NCBI GenBank assembly: GCA_947501555.1
Contig: CANMWG010000001.1
Location: 1,240,001-1,304,000, forward strand
From: an uncultured Paracoccaceae bacterium
GTDB lineage: Bacteria > Pseudomonadota > Alphaproteobacteria > Rhodobacterales > Rhodobacteraceae
Reading direction: 5' to 3'
DNA length: 64,000 nucleotides
Positions 1 to 8,565 of the stretch are shown in pieces (position 1 is the first letter of the stretch; every line of letters begins with the position of its first letter). The notes beneath the pieces were generated by a model. The model saw only the letters and a list, made by a program, of their open reading frames with translations. It had not been told where the DNA came from and searched no databases. The translations under genes and the position numbers were made by a program.

Positions 1-437
1 CGGGTCAGAATAGCCAAGGCAACCCCGGATACCGCCAAACCCAATCCGACCGCTTTTGCCAATGTGATCTTATCATCCGGCATGATGAAATGGGCCATCA
101 ATGATAACCAAACGGGCATGGAATAGAAGATGACACTCGCGCGGCTGACCGCTGTTAGGTCCAACGCAATAAAGAGGCACAGAAACTCGAACGCAAAGAC
201 GAACCCGATGGTAAATCCTGCAATCCGTGTGCCGGGGACGAACTGTAACGGGATGCCGCGCCACCGCAGCCACAGCCAAATACAAAGGACCGCACCTGCG
301 GATCGGACACCTGCGAAGAACACAGGTTGCAACCCGCCATTGGTAACTTTGATCACAACTTGATTGAACGCCAAAAGCAGCGCAAATCCGATCAGTGCTC
401 CGGCACCAAAAAGATCGATCTGCGGCTTTTTTTCCAT
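1..437 (-). CDS. EamA/DMT family permease (3' end outside window)
   Basis: Partial gene; its C-terminal part lies beyond the left edge. Reading the minus strand from the ATG at 437 gives an open frame to position 1 that begins MEKKPQIDLFGAGALIGFAL. It contains about four hydrophobic helices in roughly 145 residues, with the start MEKK and phrases such as NQVVIKVTNGG and SRASVIFYSMPVW typical of drug/metabolite transporter (EamA) proteins. Such proteins are inner-membrane carriers of amino acids or other metabolites; the substrate cannot be told. The gene is separated from the cyclophilin pair by a GC-rich hairpin. Family call is based on remembered sequence pattern, not a search. Confidence 0.75.
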   Translation of the reverse strand, partial: MEKKPQIDLFGAGALIGFALLLAFNQVVIKVTNGGLQPVFFAGVRSAGAVLCIWLWLRWRGIPLQFVPGTRIAGFTIGFVFAFEFLCLFIALDLTAVSRASVIFYSMPVWLSLMAHFIMPDDKITLAKAVGLGLAVSGVALAILT

Positions 438-506
438 CGCTGCACATGACGTCTCGGTGAGGCGAGTGTCAAGGCAACGCCCCAAAGTGGCGCTTGGGAT
501 GTGAAT

Positions 507-535
507 CCCAGCCCCCGCATGCAAGGGGGGCTGGG
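507..535 (-). terminator. Hairpin behind the cyclophilin genes
   Basis: The arms CCCAGCCCCC (507-516) and GGGGGCTGGG (526-535) are perfectly complementary over 10 bases with a 9-base loop. It lies 8 bases after the stop of the downstream cyclophilin. There is no strong T-run on the minus strand, so termination may be weak or factor-assisted. Confidence 0.5.
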
Positions 536-542
536 CTTCCGA

Positions 543-1088
543 TTATTCCGTCACGCGAACGGCGGCCATCATATCGGGTTCACCGATCACAGCACCGTTG
601 GCGCCCAAACCGCGTTTGAGCTCGTCGACGACTTCCATGCCTGATGTGACTTCGCCGACCACGGTATATTGACCGTTCAGAAAGTAGCCTGGCTCAAACA
701 TGATAAAGAACTGGCTATTGGCCGAATTTGGGTTCTGCGACCGGGCCATGCCGACCACCCCACGTTCAAACGGCAATTCTGAGAATTCCGCCGGAATATC
801 GCCAAATTCAGATCCACCCGTGCCGGCACGCGACAGGTCGCCCCCCATCACGCCGTTCTGTACGTCGCCGGTTTGCGCCATGAAACCATCGATCACCCGG
901 TGAAACACAACGCCGTCATAATCGCCCGCCGCCGCAATTGCGGTGATTTGGGCTGCGTGCAGTGGTGCAGTTTCTTCAAACAGATCGATGACGATGGTCC
1001 CATTGGCCTCGCCCGTGACATCGATCTCTAAACCATCGGCCAGCACAGGGGCGGCCAAAAGTGTCAGAGCCGCGGCAAGCTTATACAT
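543..1088 (-). CDS. ppiA: Periplasmic cyclophilin-type peptidyl-prolyl isomerase
   Basis: Peptidyl-prolyl cis-trans isomerase that speeds proline isomerisation during protein folding. The 181-residue product starts with a signal peptide (residues 1-17, ending VLADG), so it acts in the periplasm. The cyclophilin active-site block FHRVIDGF is at 62-69 and the SQFFI block at 125-129. Its start overlaps the last 8 bases of the cytoplasmic cyclophilin gene upstream, so the two form an operon. The domain is strongly similar to its neighbour throughout, which points to tandem duplication followed by gain of the signal peptide. Confidence 0.92.
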   Translation of the reverse strand: MYKLAAALTLLAAPVLADGLEIDVTGEANGTIVIDLFEETAPLHAAQITAIAAAGDYDGVVFHRVIDGFMAQTGDVQNGVMGGDLSRAGTGGSEFGDIPAEFSELPFERGVVGMARSQNPNSANSQFFIMFEPGYFLNGQYTVVGEVTSGMEVVDELKRGLGANGAVIGEPDMMAAVRVTE

Positions 1089-1587
1089 CTGCGGCCACCT
1101 TTACGCTGATCATCCGATCCGGGTTCATCGGCGGCACGCCCCGGTTGACCGCGTCCACATGCTCCATCCCGGATGTGACCTGACCGTAGACAGTATATTG
1201 CCCGTTCAGAAAATCATTGTCCGAGAAGTTGATAAAGAACTGGCTATTGGCGGAGTTCGGGTTCTGCGACCGTGCCGCCCCCAAAGACCCGCGCGCATGG
1301 GGGACCTTGGAGAACTCAGCAGGCAGATCAGGCAGGTCAGAACCGCCTGTGCCAGCACTACCGATGTTAAAGTCCTTTTCCATATTTCCGTTAGCCACGT
1401 CGCCGGTTTGCGCCATGAACCCGTCAATCACCCGGTGGAAACAGACGTTGTCATAGGCACCTGCACGGGCCAGCTCTTTCATCCGGGCCGTATGCGCCGG
1501 GGCCACGTCGGGCAGCAGCTCGATGACAACATCGCCGCCTTTCAACGTCATGATGATTGTGTTCTCTGGATCTTTGATCTCGGCCAT
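1081..1587 (-). CDS. ppiB: Cytoplasmic cyclophilin-type peptidyl-prolyl isomerase
   Basis: 168-residue single-domain cyclophilin without signal peptide, hence cytoplasmic. It shows FHRVIDGF at 50-57 with the catalytic arginine, GTGGSDLPDLPAEF, and ARSQNPNSANSQFFINF, all cyclophilin landmarks. The length is normal for bacterial PpiB. It is the first gene of a two-gene operon with the secreted cyclophilin and is divergent from pgk, with a shared 131-base promoter region. Confidence 0.93.
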   Translation of the reverse strand: MAEIKDPENTIIMTLKGGDVVIELLPDVAPAHTARMKELARAGAYDNVCFHRVIDGFMAQTGDVANGNMEKDFNIGSAGTGGSDLPDLPAEFSKVPHARGSLGAARSQNPNSANSQFFINFSDNDFLNGQYTVYGQVTSGMEHVDAVNRGVPPMNPDRMISVKVAADV

Positions 1588-1718
1588 TGGGCGCTCCTTT
1601 ATTGGCGTTTGCGCACTGACATATGGTGCTCAGCCGCAATTGCCAAGCCGGTCCGGTTGACGCGGGCCCCGCATTGCCGCAACAAAGCGCCGAAGCGGAC
1701 ATCACATAGGAGCGCAAA

Positions 1719-2894
1719 ATGGCTTGGAAAACACTCGATGATATGGATTTTGCAGGCAAGCGTGCGCTGGTCCGGGTTGATATTAACGTGCCGGTGGAAA
1801 ACGGTGTCGTCACGGACACGACGCGCATTGACCGTATTGCCCCCACCGTTGACGACATTCAGGCCAAAGGCGGCAAGGTGATCTTGATGGCCCATTTCGG
1901 TCGTCCCAAAGGTCAGGTTGTCCCCGAGATGTCATTGGAAATCATCGCCCCTGCCGTGGCCAATGCTCTGGGGCTGCCTGTCACTTGGGTCAATTCCGAC
2001 TACGGTGATGCCGTTGCGGAAATGGAAGAAGATGAGGTTTTGCTTCTGGAAAACCTGCGGTTCAATCCTGGTGAGGAAAAGAACGACCCTGATTTTGCCA
2101 AACGTCTGGCGAGCCTGGGCGATATTTATGTGAACGATGCGTTCTCAGCCGCCCACCGCGCCCACGCCAGCACCGAGGCGCTTGCCCATCTGTTGCCATC
2201 CTGTGCAGGTCGTCTGATGGCGGAAGAGCTGAGCGCGCTGGAAAAGGCCCTTGGCACCCCTGAACGCCCCGTTGTTGCGGTTGTCGGTGGCGCGAAGGTT
2301 TCGACCAAACTGGACCTTCTAGGCAATCTTGTTGGCAAGGTGGATCACCTTGTGATCGGTGGCGGGATGGCGAATACGTTTCTGGCCGCGCAGGGCATCG
2401 ATGTGGGCAAATCGCTGTGCGAGCATGACCTTGCAGACACTGCACGCGACATCTTGGGCAAGGCTGAAGCCGCAGGGTGTGAGATCATCCTACCGACTGA
2501 CGTCGTCACTGCCCGCGAGTTCAAGGCCGGTGCCGCAAATGATACAGTTGCAGCAAACGCCTGCCCAGCGGATGCGATGATCTTGGATGCGGGTCCAGCA
2601 ACTGTTGCTTACATCACCAAGACCTTGGCCAAGGCCAAAACGCTGGTCTGGAACGGACCGCTTGGTGCGTTTGAAATTGAACCTTTCGATGCCGCAACAA
2701 ATGCGGCAGCCCGAGAGGCGGCTGCACTGTCGGCCGCGGGCAAGCTGATCTCGGTTGCCGGTGGCGGTGATACGGTTGCGGCTTTGAACCAAGCCGGGGC
2801 GGCCGATGATTTCACCTATATCTCGACCGCAGGTGGTGCGTTTCTGGAGTGGATGGAAGGCAAAGAACTACCCGGTATTGCGGCACTTACCTAG
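1719..2894 (+). CDS. pgk: Phosphoglycerate kinase
   Basis: Catalyses the reversible transfer of phosphate between 1,3-bisphosphoglycerate and ADP, in glycolysis and gluconeogenesis. The 391-residue product has the normal bacterial length. The substrate-binding N-terminal signature RVDINVPV is at 19-26 and AHFGRPKG follows near 59. The nucleotide-binding domain includes [10 protein letters not shown] and the C-terminal GGGDTVAAL loop. The ATG follows CATAGGAGCG, a good ribosome binding site. Another glycolytic gene, the aldolase, lies downstream after one unknown gene. Confidence 0.98.
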   Translation: MAWKTLDDMDFAGKRALVRVDINVPVENGVVTDTTRIDRIAPTVDDIQAKGGKVILMAHFGRPKGQVVPEMSLEIIAPAVANALGLPVTWVNSDYGDAVAEMEEDEVLLLENLRFNPGEEKNDPDFAKRLASLGDIYVNDAFSAAHRAHASTEALAHLLPSCAGRLMAEELSALEKALGTPERPVVAVVGGAKVSTKLDLLGNLVGKVDHLVIGGGMANTFLAAQGIDVGKSLCEHDLADTARDILGKAEAAGCEIILPTDVVTAREFKAGAANDTVAANACPADAMILDAGPATVAYITKTLAKAKTLVWNGPLGAFEIEPFDAATNAAAREAAALSAAGKLISVAGGGDTVAALNQAGAADDFTYISTAGGAFLEWMEGKELPGIAALT

Positions 2895-3000
2895 CAATCC
2901 ACCCCATTGATGTCGCACAGACGACGTTGGGTCAGAAATAACCGCTCCTTGATTTGTGAACACTGTTCATATAAATATTTCACACCTCAAGGAGTGACCC

Positions 3001-4611
3001 ATGAAACACATGACCCAACTGACCATGACCGCGGCCGTTGTGCTGTTTGCAGCCTACCCTGCTCAAGCACAGGATCGTGATCCGCAAACCACCCTGACGG
3101 AATTTTTCAGCCCCGACCGAATTGCATCGGCTGTCGCGAATAGCATGATTTCGGCCCTGCGGACTCGCATGGAGTTGCAATATGATCATCTTTCCGCAGA
3201 TCCGATGCGCGGCATTGCATCAATCTCTGGCATCGTGGCGCGACCATTGCTGCCCTACGACCAGGCTCGCCAATGCGAGATCACAATTGAACGCGCAACA
3301 CTCTCCAGCGATTTTGCCGCCCCCTTCCAAACAGCTGCAGAACTGAACCTGAATCTAATTGGTGCCCGCGCAAATCTCGCCTGTCTTGAGCGAGAGGTGG
3401 CCCTTGCGCTGCGAACGGCAGGCTACAGAGAATTGCCGCTGGATCAGTTCAAAGTCCGCGCAAGTTACGCCTACACTACAGGTGAGACGGCATTCGACAG
3501 CACCATTGCGATCAATGGGTTTGGGGTGTTGGATTTCTCGGGCAGTGGGACGATTTTGCCGCGATTGGGCCCATCGGGCTTTCCGGACGATCCGGCTGTC
3601 CGGGTCAGCCGTGCGGTCGTCACCCTCAAGGACGATGGCGGTTGGGGGGCTTTGTCGCAGGTTCTACCTGAAAACCTGCGCGACCCTATTACGATCCGCG
3701 AACTGGGCACCGAGGCCATTTCGCAATTCATCAGTGAAGGTGGGCAGCGCCCATTGGGTGCGGTTGAGCGGAACTTCATTACTGACCTGATGGATGAGGT
3801 CGAGGCTTTTGTGACTGATCCGGGTGAGCTGACCCTGCAAGCCAACCTGCCCCCTACTGGAATCGTGATTGAACCCGAAATGCTGGACACCCCGTCCATG
3901 CTGATTTCGGCCATGGGTCTGCAAGCCCGCAATACGCCCTTGGCGCGCACACAAATCCTAAGCGCCGGGGACCTTGCCGCACTTCAATCACCCGATGATT
4001 TGTCCGATGCAGAACGGTTGCGCTTTGCCACTGCTTTGTTGGAAGGAAACGGCGTGCCACGTAGTGCTGCGTTGGTTCCAGACCTTCTGACACCATTGCT
4101 GCAAAACCCGCAGACTGCGGGCCCCGCCGCAATCCTGCTGGCAAGAGCCACCCAAGACGATGATGTTGCCGCAGCCTACAGCCATGCCTTGATCGCAGCC
4201 GCAAATGGAATGCCAAATGCGGTGGCTCAGTTGGATCGGCTTGAAGCGCGCATGACGACCCAAGCCGTGCTTGCGGCCCAGGCAGATTATCTGTTGGCAT
4301 CGAACGCCCCCGCACCGGTTCAGCGCATTTCAGGGGATGATCCGCGTGATCTGCGCGCATTGTCACTCACTTACTTTGCTGGTGCCGGTGAAGTCCGATC
4401 CTATGCCCGCGCATACTATTACTCGCTCTTGGCAGAGGCCGCTGGCGATATCGCGGCAACGTCATTGCGCAAGGAGATCGAAGCCCGCTTTGGGGCGCGT
4501 GGACCTGACGTGGCACAGGCTTGGGCCGCGATAGCAGCCGAGATGCAGCAACGGGCAATCACAGATTGGATCAACGCCGATTTGCCTGCGATTTACACCA
4601 AACAGAACTAA
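3001..4611 (+). CDS. Secreted protein of unknown function
   Basis: Not recognised as a characterised family. The 536-residue product begins with a signal peptide (about residues 1-23, cleavage after AYPAQA), so it is exported to the periplasm. There are no other membrane segments. The last third is rich in alanine and short helical pairs (for example AAAYSHALIAAANGMPNAVAQL and YARAYYYSLLAEAAGD), which resembles Sel1/TPR-like helical repeats. A consensus Shine-Dalgarno (AAGGAG, 2990-2995) precedes the ATG, and an AT-rich promoter-like stretch lies at 2960-2985. It sits alone between pgk and the aldolase gene and ends at a hairpin. Confidence 0.8.
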   Translation: MKHMTQLTMTAAVVLFAAYPAQAQDRDPQTTLTEFFSPDRIASAVANSMISALRTRMELQYDHLSADPMRGIASISGIVARPLLPYDQARQCEITIERATLSSDFAAPFQTAAELNLNLIGARANLACLEREVALALRTAGYRELPLDQFKVRASYAYTTGETAFDSTIAINGFGVLDFSGSGTILPRLGPSGFPDDPAVRVSRAVVTLKDDGGWGALSQVLPENLRDPITIRELGTEAISQFISEGGQRPLGAVERNFITDLMDEVEAFVTDPGELTLQANLPPTGIVIEPEMLDTPSMLISAMGLQARNTPLARTQILSAGDLAALQSPDDLSDAERLRFATALLEGNGVPRSAALVPDLLTPLLQNPQTAGPAAILLARATQDDDVAAAYSHALIAAANGMPNAVAQLDRLEARMTTQAVLAAQADYLLASNAPAPVQRISGDDPRDLRALSLTYFAGAGEVRSYARAYYYSLLAEAAGDIAATSLRKEIEARFGARGPDVAQAWAAIAAEMQQRAITDWINADLPAIYTKQN

Positions 4612-4638
4612 CGCCTTGGTGTTTGCGATAACATTGGG

Positions 4639-4668
4639 CCCGGTTGCGCTAACACATTTGCAACCGGG
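4639..4668 (+). terminator. Hairpin after the secreted unknown protein
   Basis: Perfect 9-base arms CCCGGTTGC (4639-4647) and GCAACCGGG (4660-4668) with a 12-base AT-rich loop, 27 bases after the stop codon. No T-run follows, so it may be a weak terminator or an mRNA-stabilising stem. Confidence 0.45.
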
Positions 4669-4722
4669 TTCGCCTGCCCCTATCGCTTGCCTAAACCATC
4701 TAAAACACCGCAGGGGCCATTC

Positions 4723-5652
4723 ATGAAAACCACCAAAATCGTTCAAAAAATGCTCGCCAACTACGAAGGCGAAACGCCGGGCGTCAAAGCAAACTTGGCC
4801 CGGATCATGATGAACGGAAAGCTGGGTGGCACCGGCAAGATGATCATTTTGCCAGTGGACCAAGGGTTTGAACATGGGCCAGCCCGGTCGTTTGCTCCGA
4901 ACGCGGAGGCCTATGACCCGCACTATCACTATCAACTGGCCATCGATGCAGGCTTGAACGCCTATGCAGCCCCCTTGGGCATGATCGAGGCAGGCGCTGA
5001 CACATTTGCAGGGCAAATCCCTACGATCCTAAAGGTCAATTCGGCAAACTCTTTGATCCCTGATGCCGCGCCCAAAACCCAAGCGATCACTGCCTCAGTT
5101 GATGATGCGCTGCGCCTGGGTTGCTCGGCGATTGGCTTCACCATTTATCCCGGATCGTCAGCCGCTTTGAATATGTTCAGTGATATAGCCGAGATGCGCA
5201 AAGAAGCCGCGGCCAAAGGGATCGCCACTGTGATCTGGTCCTATCCGCGCGGTGAAGCCTTGGACAAAGACGGCGAGACAGCCATTGATATTGCGGCCTA
5301 TGCCGCACAGATAGCCGCATTGTTGGGCGCGCATATCATCAAAATCAAACTCAGCACTAATCACCTGAGCCTGCCTGCCGCCAAAACCGTCTATGAAGAC
5401 CAAAAAATCGATATCGCGACGCAAGCTGCCCGGGTCCGGCACTGTGTCGAAAGTTCCCTGGGCGGTCGTCGCCTAATCGTGTTTTCCGGCGGTGCGGCCA
5501 AGGGGGCTGATGCGGTTTACGACGATGCGCGGGCTATCCGCGATGGCGGCGGAAATGGATCGATCATCGGGCGCAACTCGTTCCAGCGTGACCGTGCTGA
5601 CGCGCTGTCGATGTTGGCGCAACTGGTTGAGATTTATCGCGGGAAGGCGTGA
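4723..5652 (+). CDS. fbaB: Fructose-bisphosphate aldolase class I (DhnA type)
   Basis: Cleaves fructose 1,6-bisphosphate into dihydroxyacetone phosphate and glyceraldehyde 3-phosphate through a lysine Schiff base. The 309-residue product has VDQGFEHGP near residue 45, GFTIYPGS, and HIIKIKLSTN with the candidate Schiff-base lysine, as in archaeal and bacterial DhnA-type aldolases. I chose the ATG at 4723 because AGGGG lies 6 bases before it; a TTG at 4687 would add 12 residues. Together with pgk it forms a glycolytic neighbourhood, though they are probably separate transcripts. Confidence 0.93.
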   Translation: MKTTKIVQKMLANYEGETPGVKANLARIMMNGKLGGTGKMIILPVDQGFEHGPARSFAPNAEAYDPHYHYQLAIDAGLNAYAAPLGMIEAGADTFAGQIPTILKVNSANSLIPDAAPKTQAITASVDDALRLGCSAIGFTIYPGSSAALNMFSDIAEMRKEAAAKGIATVIWSYPRGEALDKDGETAIDIAAYAAQIAALLGAHIIKIKLSTNHLSLPAAKTVYEDQKIDIATQAARVRHCVESSLGGRRLIVFSGGAAKGADAVYDDARAIRDGGGNGSIIGRNSFQRDRADALSMLAQLVEIYRGKA

Positions 5653-5689
5653 TTTTCGCGGGGGTAATGCGCTTGTCCCCAAAATAGGG

Positions 5690-5719
5690 GATTCACATTG
5701 CGATTCGTTTGTGCGAATC
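5690..5719. promoter_or_regulatory. Cluster of three GANTC (CcrM) sites upstream of ftsB
   Basis: GATTC occurs at 5690-5694 and 5702-5706 and GAATC at 5715-5719; the last two also form a small hairpin (GATTCG/CGAATC). GANTC is the target of the cell-cycle methylase CcrM in alphaproteobacteria, and such sites in promoters are read by GcrA. The cluster lies 45-74 bases before the start of a cell-division gene. Function is inferred. Confidence 0.4.
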
Positions 5720-5763
5720 TCTGCTGAGCGGTCCGATCAAGAGACCGCACCCGAGGCAAGCAC

Positions 5764-6063
5764 ATGTTAAGACGTAATCGCCCCCCGTTGGGTTCGCTTT
5801 TCTACTTCCTCAGCATGGTGATGCTGGGGCTCTATTTCACCTTTGCTGCCGTGCAAGGGGATTACGGCCTGTTCAAACGCGTGGAAATGAAAGCCGAAGC
5901 CGATATTTTGCAAGCTGAGCTTGAAACCTTGCGGGCCGAAGTACTGGACATGGAGAACCTGACCATGCGCCTGTCGGATAATTTTCTTGATCTTGATCTA
6001 CTGGATCAGCAAGCCCGTGACGTCTTGGGACTTATCCGCGCTGACGAAATCGTCATCCGCTAG
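5764..6063 (+). CDS. ftsB: FtsB/DivIC-like septum formation protein
   Basis: Small bitopic cell-division protein of the FtsB/DivIC family, which bridges FtsQ and FtsL in the divisome. The 99-residue product has a single membrane helix at about residues 13-31 followed by a predicted coiled coil (residues 38-75, rich in E, A and L heptads) and a C-terminal DQQARDVLGLIRADEIVI, which matches the family ending. In Rhodobacteraceae this gene commonly stands between glycolytic genes and pdhA, as here. A cluster of GANTC sites lies upstream. Confidence 0.85.
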   Translation: MLRRNRPPLGSLFYFLSMVMLGLYFTFAAVQGDYGLFKRVEMKAEADILQAELETLRAEVLDMENLTMRLSDNFLDLDLLDQQARDVLGLIRADEIVIR

Positions 6064-6141
6064 GCGCAACTCAGCTATTCCCCCATCGGATGACCGGGCG
6101 TCACTTTGACTCTCGCCTTTTTTCTGCGCATGATCTACAAG

Positions 6142-6161
6142 ATAGTTTAATGCTAAACTAT
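6142..6161. promoter_or_regulatory. Palindromic operator candidate in the pdhA promoter
   Basis: The arms ATAGTTTA (6142-6149) and TAAACTAT (6154-6161) are perfectly complementary around ATGC. It lies 25 bases before the pdhA start and 14 bases before its Shine-Dalgarno, a typical position for a repressor site. The regulator is unknown. Confidence 0.45.
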
Positions 6162-6186
6162 ATATCAAATCGCTGGAGGAGTGCAC

Positions 6187-7188
6187 ATGCCGCCCAAAAA
6201 GGCCGCCGCGAAACCGAACGTCTCAGCTGAGGAGTTGCTGGGACATTACCGTGAAATGCTGCTTATCCGGCGGTTTGAGGAAAAGGCAGGCCAGCTTTAT
6301 GGCATGGGCCTGATTGGCGGTTTCTGTCACCTCTATATTGGACAAGAAGCCGTTGTTGTGGGCCTTGAGGCCGCAGCCGATGAAGGCGACAAGCGCGTCA
6401 CATCCTACCGCGATCACGGCCATATGCTGGCCTGTGGCATGGACCCCAAAGGCATCATGGCCGAGCTGACAGGCCGCGAAGGTGGCTTTTCAAAGGGCAA
6501 GGGTGGCTCCATGCATATGTTCTCGAAAGAGAAGCATTTTTACGGGGGCCACGGCATTGTGGGTGCGCAGGTGCCCTTGGGTGCGGGGTTGGCATTTGCT
6601 GATAAATACAAAGGCAATGACCGCGTAACCTTTACCTATTTTGGTGATGGTGCGGCGAACCAAGGTCAAGTTTACGAGACCTATAACATGGCCCAGCTAT
6701 GGGACTTGCCGGTTGTTTTTGTCATTGAAAACAATGGCTACGCCATGGGCACATCCGTTGTCCGCTCGACAAAGTCCCCCTCCCTTTGGGAACGGGGCGC
6801 GGCCTACGGCATTGCCGGCGAGGAAGTTGACGGTATGTCCGTTCTGGCCGTCAAAGAGGCCGGCGAACGCGCCGTGGCCCACTGCCGCGCAGGCAAGGGA
6901 CCTTACATCCTGGAAGTGAAGACATATCGCTATCGTGGGCATTCGATGTCCGATCCGGCGAAATACCGGACCCGGGACGAGGTGCAGAAGATGCGCGATG
7001 AGCGTGACCCGATTGAACAGGTCCGCGATATGCTGCTGACCGGCAAACATGCCACTGACGATGATCTGAAGGCGATCGACAAAGAAATCAAAGCGATCGT
7101 GAATGAGGCGGCAGAGTTTTCGAAGGAAAGCCCGGAACCCGCGCTTGAAGAGCTTTGGACAGACATTTACGCAGAAGTGGAGGCATAA
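6187..7188 (+). CDS. pdhA: Pyruvate dehydrogenase E1 component, alpha subunit
   Basis: Thiamine-diphosphate-dependent decarboxylase subunit of the pyruvate dehydrogenase complex, which converts pyruvate to acetyl-CoA. The 333-residue product has the thiamine-diphosphate motif from GDGAAN (153-158) to ENN (181-183), and the GHSMSDPAKYR region of the heterotetrameric alpha subunit. I chose the ATG at 6187 because GGAGGA ends 7 bases upstream; the GTG at 6181 is too close to it. It is the first gene of pdhA-pdhB-pdhC, with only 3 bases between stop and next start. Confidence 0.97.
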   Translation: MPPKKAAAKPNVSAEELLGHYREMLLIRRFEEKAGQLYGMGLIGGFCHLYIGQEAVVVGLEAAADEGDKRVTSYRDHGHMLACGMDPKGIMAELTGREGGFSKGKGGSMHMFSKEKHFYGGHGIVGAQVPLGAGLAFADKYKGNDRVTFTYFGDGAANQGQVYETYNMAQLWDLPVVFVIENNGYAMGTSVVRSTKSPSLWERGAAYGIAGEEVDGMSVLAVKEAGERAVAHCRAGKGPYILEVKTYRYRGHSMSDPAKYRTRDEVQKMRDERDPIEQVRDMLLTGKHATDDDLKAIDKEIKAIVNEAAEFSKESPEPALEELWTDIYAEVEA

Positions 7189-7191
7189 GCC

Positions 7192-8553
7192 ATGGCAACT
7201 GAAATCCTTATGCCCGCCCTTTCGCCCACGATGGAAGAAGGCACGTTGGCCAAATGGCTGGTCAAAGAAGGCGATACCGTTTCATCCGGCGATATCATGG
7301 CTGAGATTGAGACAGACAAAGCCACGATGGAATTCGAAGCTGTCGATGAAGGAATCGTTGGCAAAATTCTGGTCGCCGAAGGCACCGAAGGCGTCAAAGT
7401 GAACGACGTAATCGCCATTCTGGTCGAAGAAGGTGAAGACGTCCCAGCCGCTGGTGCAGCACCTGCCGCGCCCGCAGCAGCTGAGGCCCCCGCCCCGGCA
7501 GCAGCTCCCGCAGCCGCGGCACCTGCCGCCCCGGTTGTCGATGCGACCCCTGACTGGGATGCTGATGTTGAGGTGAAGCAGACGACCGTCCGCGAAGCCC
7601 TGCGTGATGCGATGGCCGAGGAAATGCGCCGCGACGAGGATGTGTTCCTCATGGGTGAAGAAGTCGCCGAGTACCAAGGTGCCTACAAGATTTCCCAAGG
7701 TCTTCTGGATGAGTTCGGTGCCAAGCGCGTCATCGATACGCCCATCACCGAACATGGCTTTGCCGGTATCGCCACCGGAGCGGCCTTTGGTGGATTGAAG
7801 CCGATTGTCGAGTTCATGACATTCAACTTCGCCATGCAAGCCATTGACCATATTATAAACTCCGCGGCCAAGACGCTCTATATGTCTGGCGGTCAGATGG
7901 GTGCGCCCATGGTCTTCCGTGGTCCAAACGGGGCTGCCGCCCGCGTGGGTGCCCAGCATTCTCAGGACTATGCAGCCTGGTATATGCAGATCCCCGGCCT
8001 GAAAGTTGTGATGCCTTACTCTGCGGCTGACGCGAAAGGTCTGATGAAGACCGCCATCCGCGACCCCAACCCGGTCATCTTCCTTGAGAATGAAATCATG
8101 TACGGCAAATCCTTTGATGTTCCCGTCATGGACGATTTCACTATTCCGTTCGGCAAGGCCAAGATTGAGCGCGGCGGCGACGATGTGACTATCGTCAGCT
8201 TTGGTATCGGCATGACCTATGCACTTGAAGCCGCCGAGAAACTGGCCGCTGATGGCATCAACGCCGAAGTCATAAACCTGCGCAGCTTGCGCCCGATGGA
8301 TACCGAGACCATCCTGGCATCGGTGCGCAAGACCAACCGCTGTGTGACTGTCGAAGAAGGCTGGCCGCAAGGCAGCGTAGGCGGCTACATCAGCGGCGTG
8401 ATCATGCAAGAGGCGTTTGATTACCTGGACGCCCCAGTGATCACATGCACCGGTAAGGATGTTCCCATGCCCTACGCCGCGAACCTTGAAAAACACGCTT
8501 TGCTGACCGCCGACGAAGTCGTCGATGCCTGCAAAAAAGTAACCTACCGTTAA
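7192..8553 (+). CDS. pdhB: Pyruvate dehydrogenase E1 beta subunit with lipoyl domain
   Basis: E1 beta subunit fused to an N-terminal lipoyl domain. Residues 1-80 form the lipoyl domain with the lipoylation lysine K43 in ETDKATMEF; residues 84-118 are an Ala/Pro-rich flexible linker; the E1 beta catalytic domain ([45 protein letters not shown]) runs from about 124 to 453. Such a fused E1 beta is typical of alphaproteobacteria. The lipoyl domain is nearly identical to the one in the E2 protein encoded next, which adds a second swinging arm to the complex. Confidence 0.97.
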   Translation: MATEILMPALSPTMEEGTLAKWLVKEGDTVSSGDIMAEIETDKATMEFEAVDEGIVGKILVAEGTEGVKVNDVIAILVEEGEDVPAAGAAPAAPAAAEAPAPAAAPAAAAPAAPVVDATPDWDADVEVKQTTVREALRDAMAEEMRRDEDVFLMGEEVAEYQGAYKISQGLLDEFGAKRVIDTPITEHGFAGIATGAAFGGLKPIVEFMTFNFAMQAIDHIINSAAKTLYMSGGQMGAPMVFRGPNGAAARVGAQHSQDYAAWYMQIPGLKVVMPYSAADAKGLMKTAIRDPNPVIFLENEIMYGKSFDVPVMDDFTIPFGKAKIERGGDDVTIVSFGIGMTYALEAAEKLAADGINAEVINLRSLRPMDTETILASVRKTNRCVTVEEGWPQGSVGGYISGVIMQEAFDYLDAPVITCTGKDVPMPYAANLEKHALLTADEVVDACKKVTYR

Positions 8554-8565
8554 GGAGACAGCGCA

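Noticed and set aside
943-1881. 312-residue plus-strand frame over the cyclophilin genes and start of pgk
   Set aside because: It is antisense to two well-supported genes and overlaps the pgk start; composition is not protein-like.
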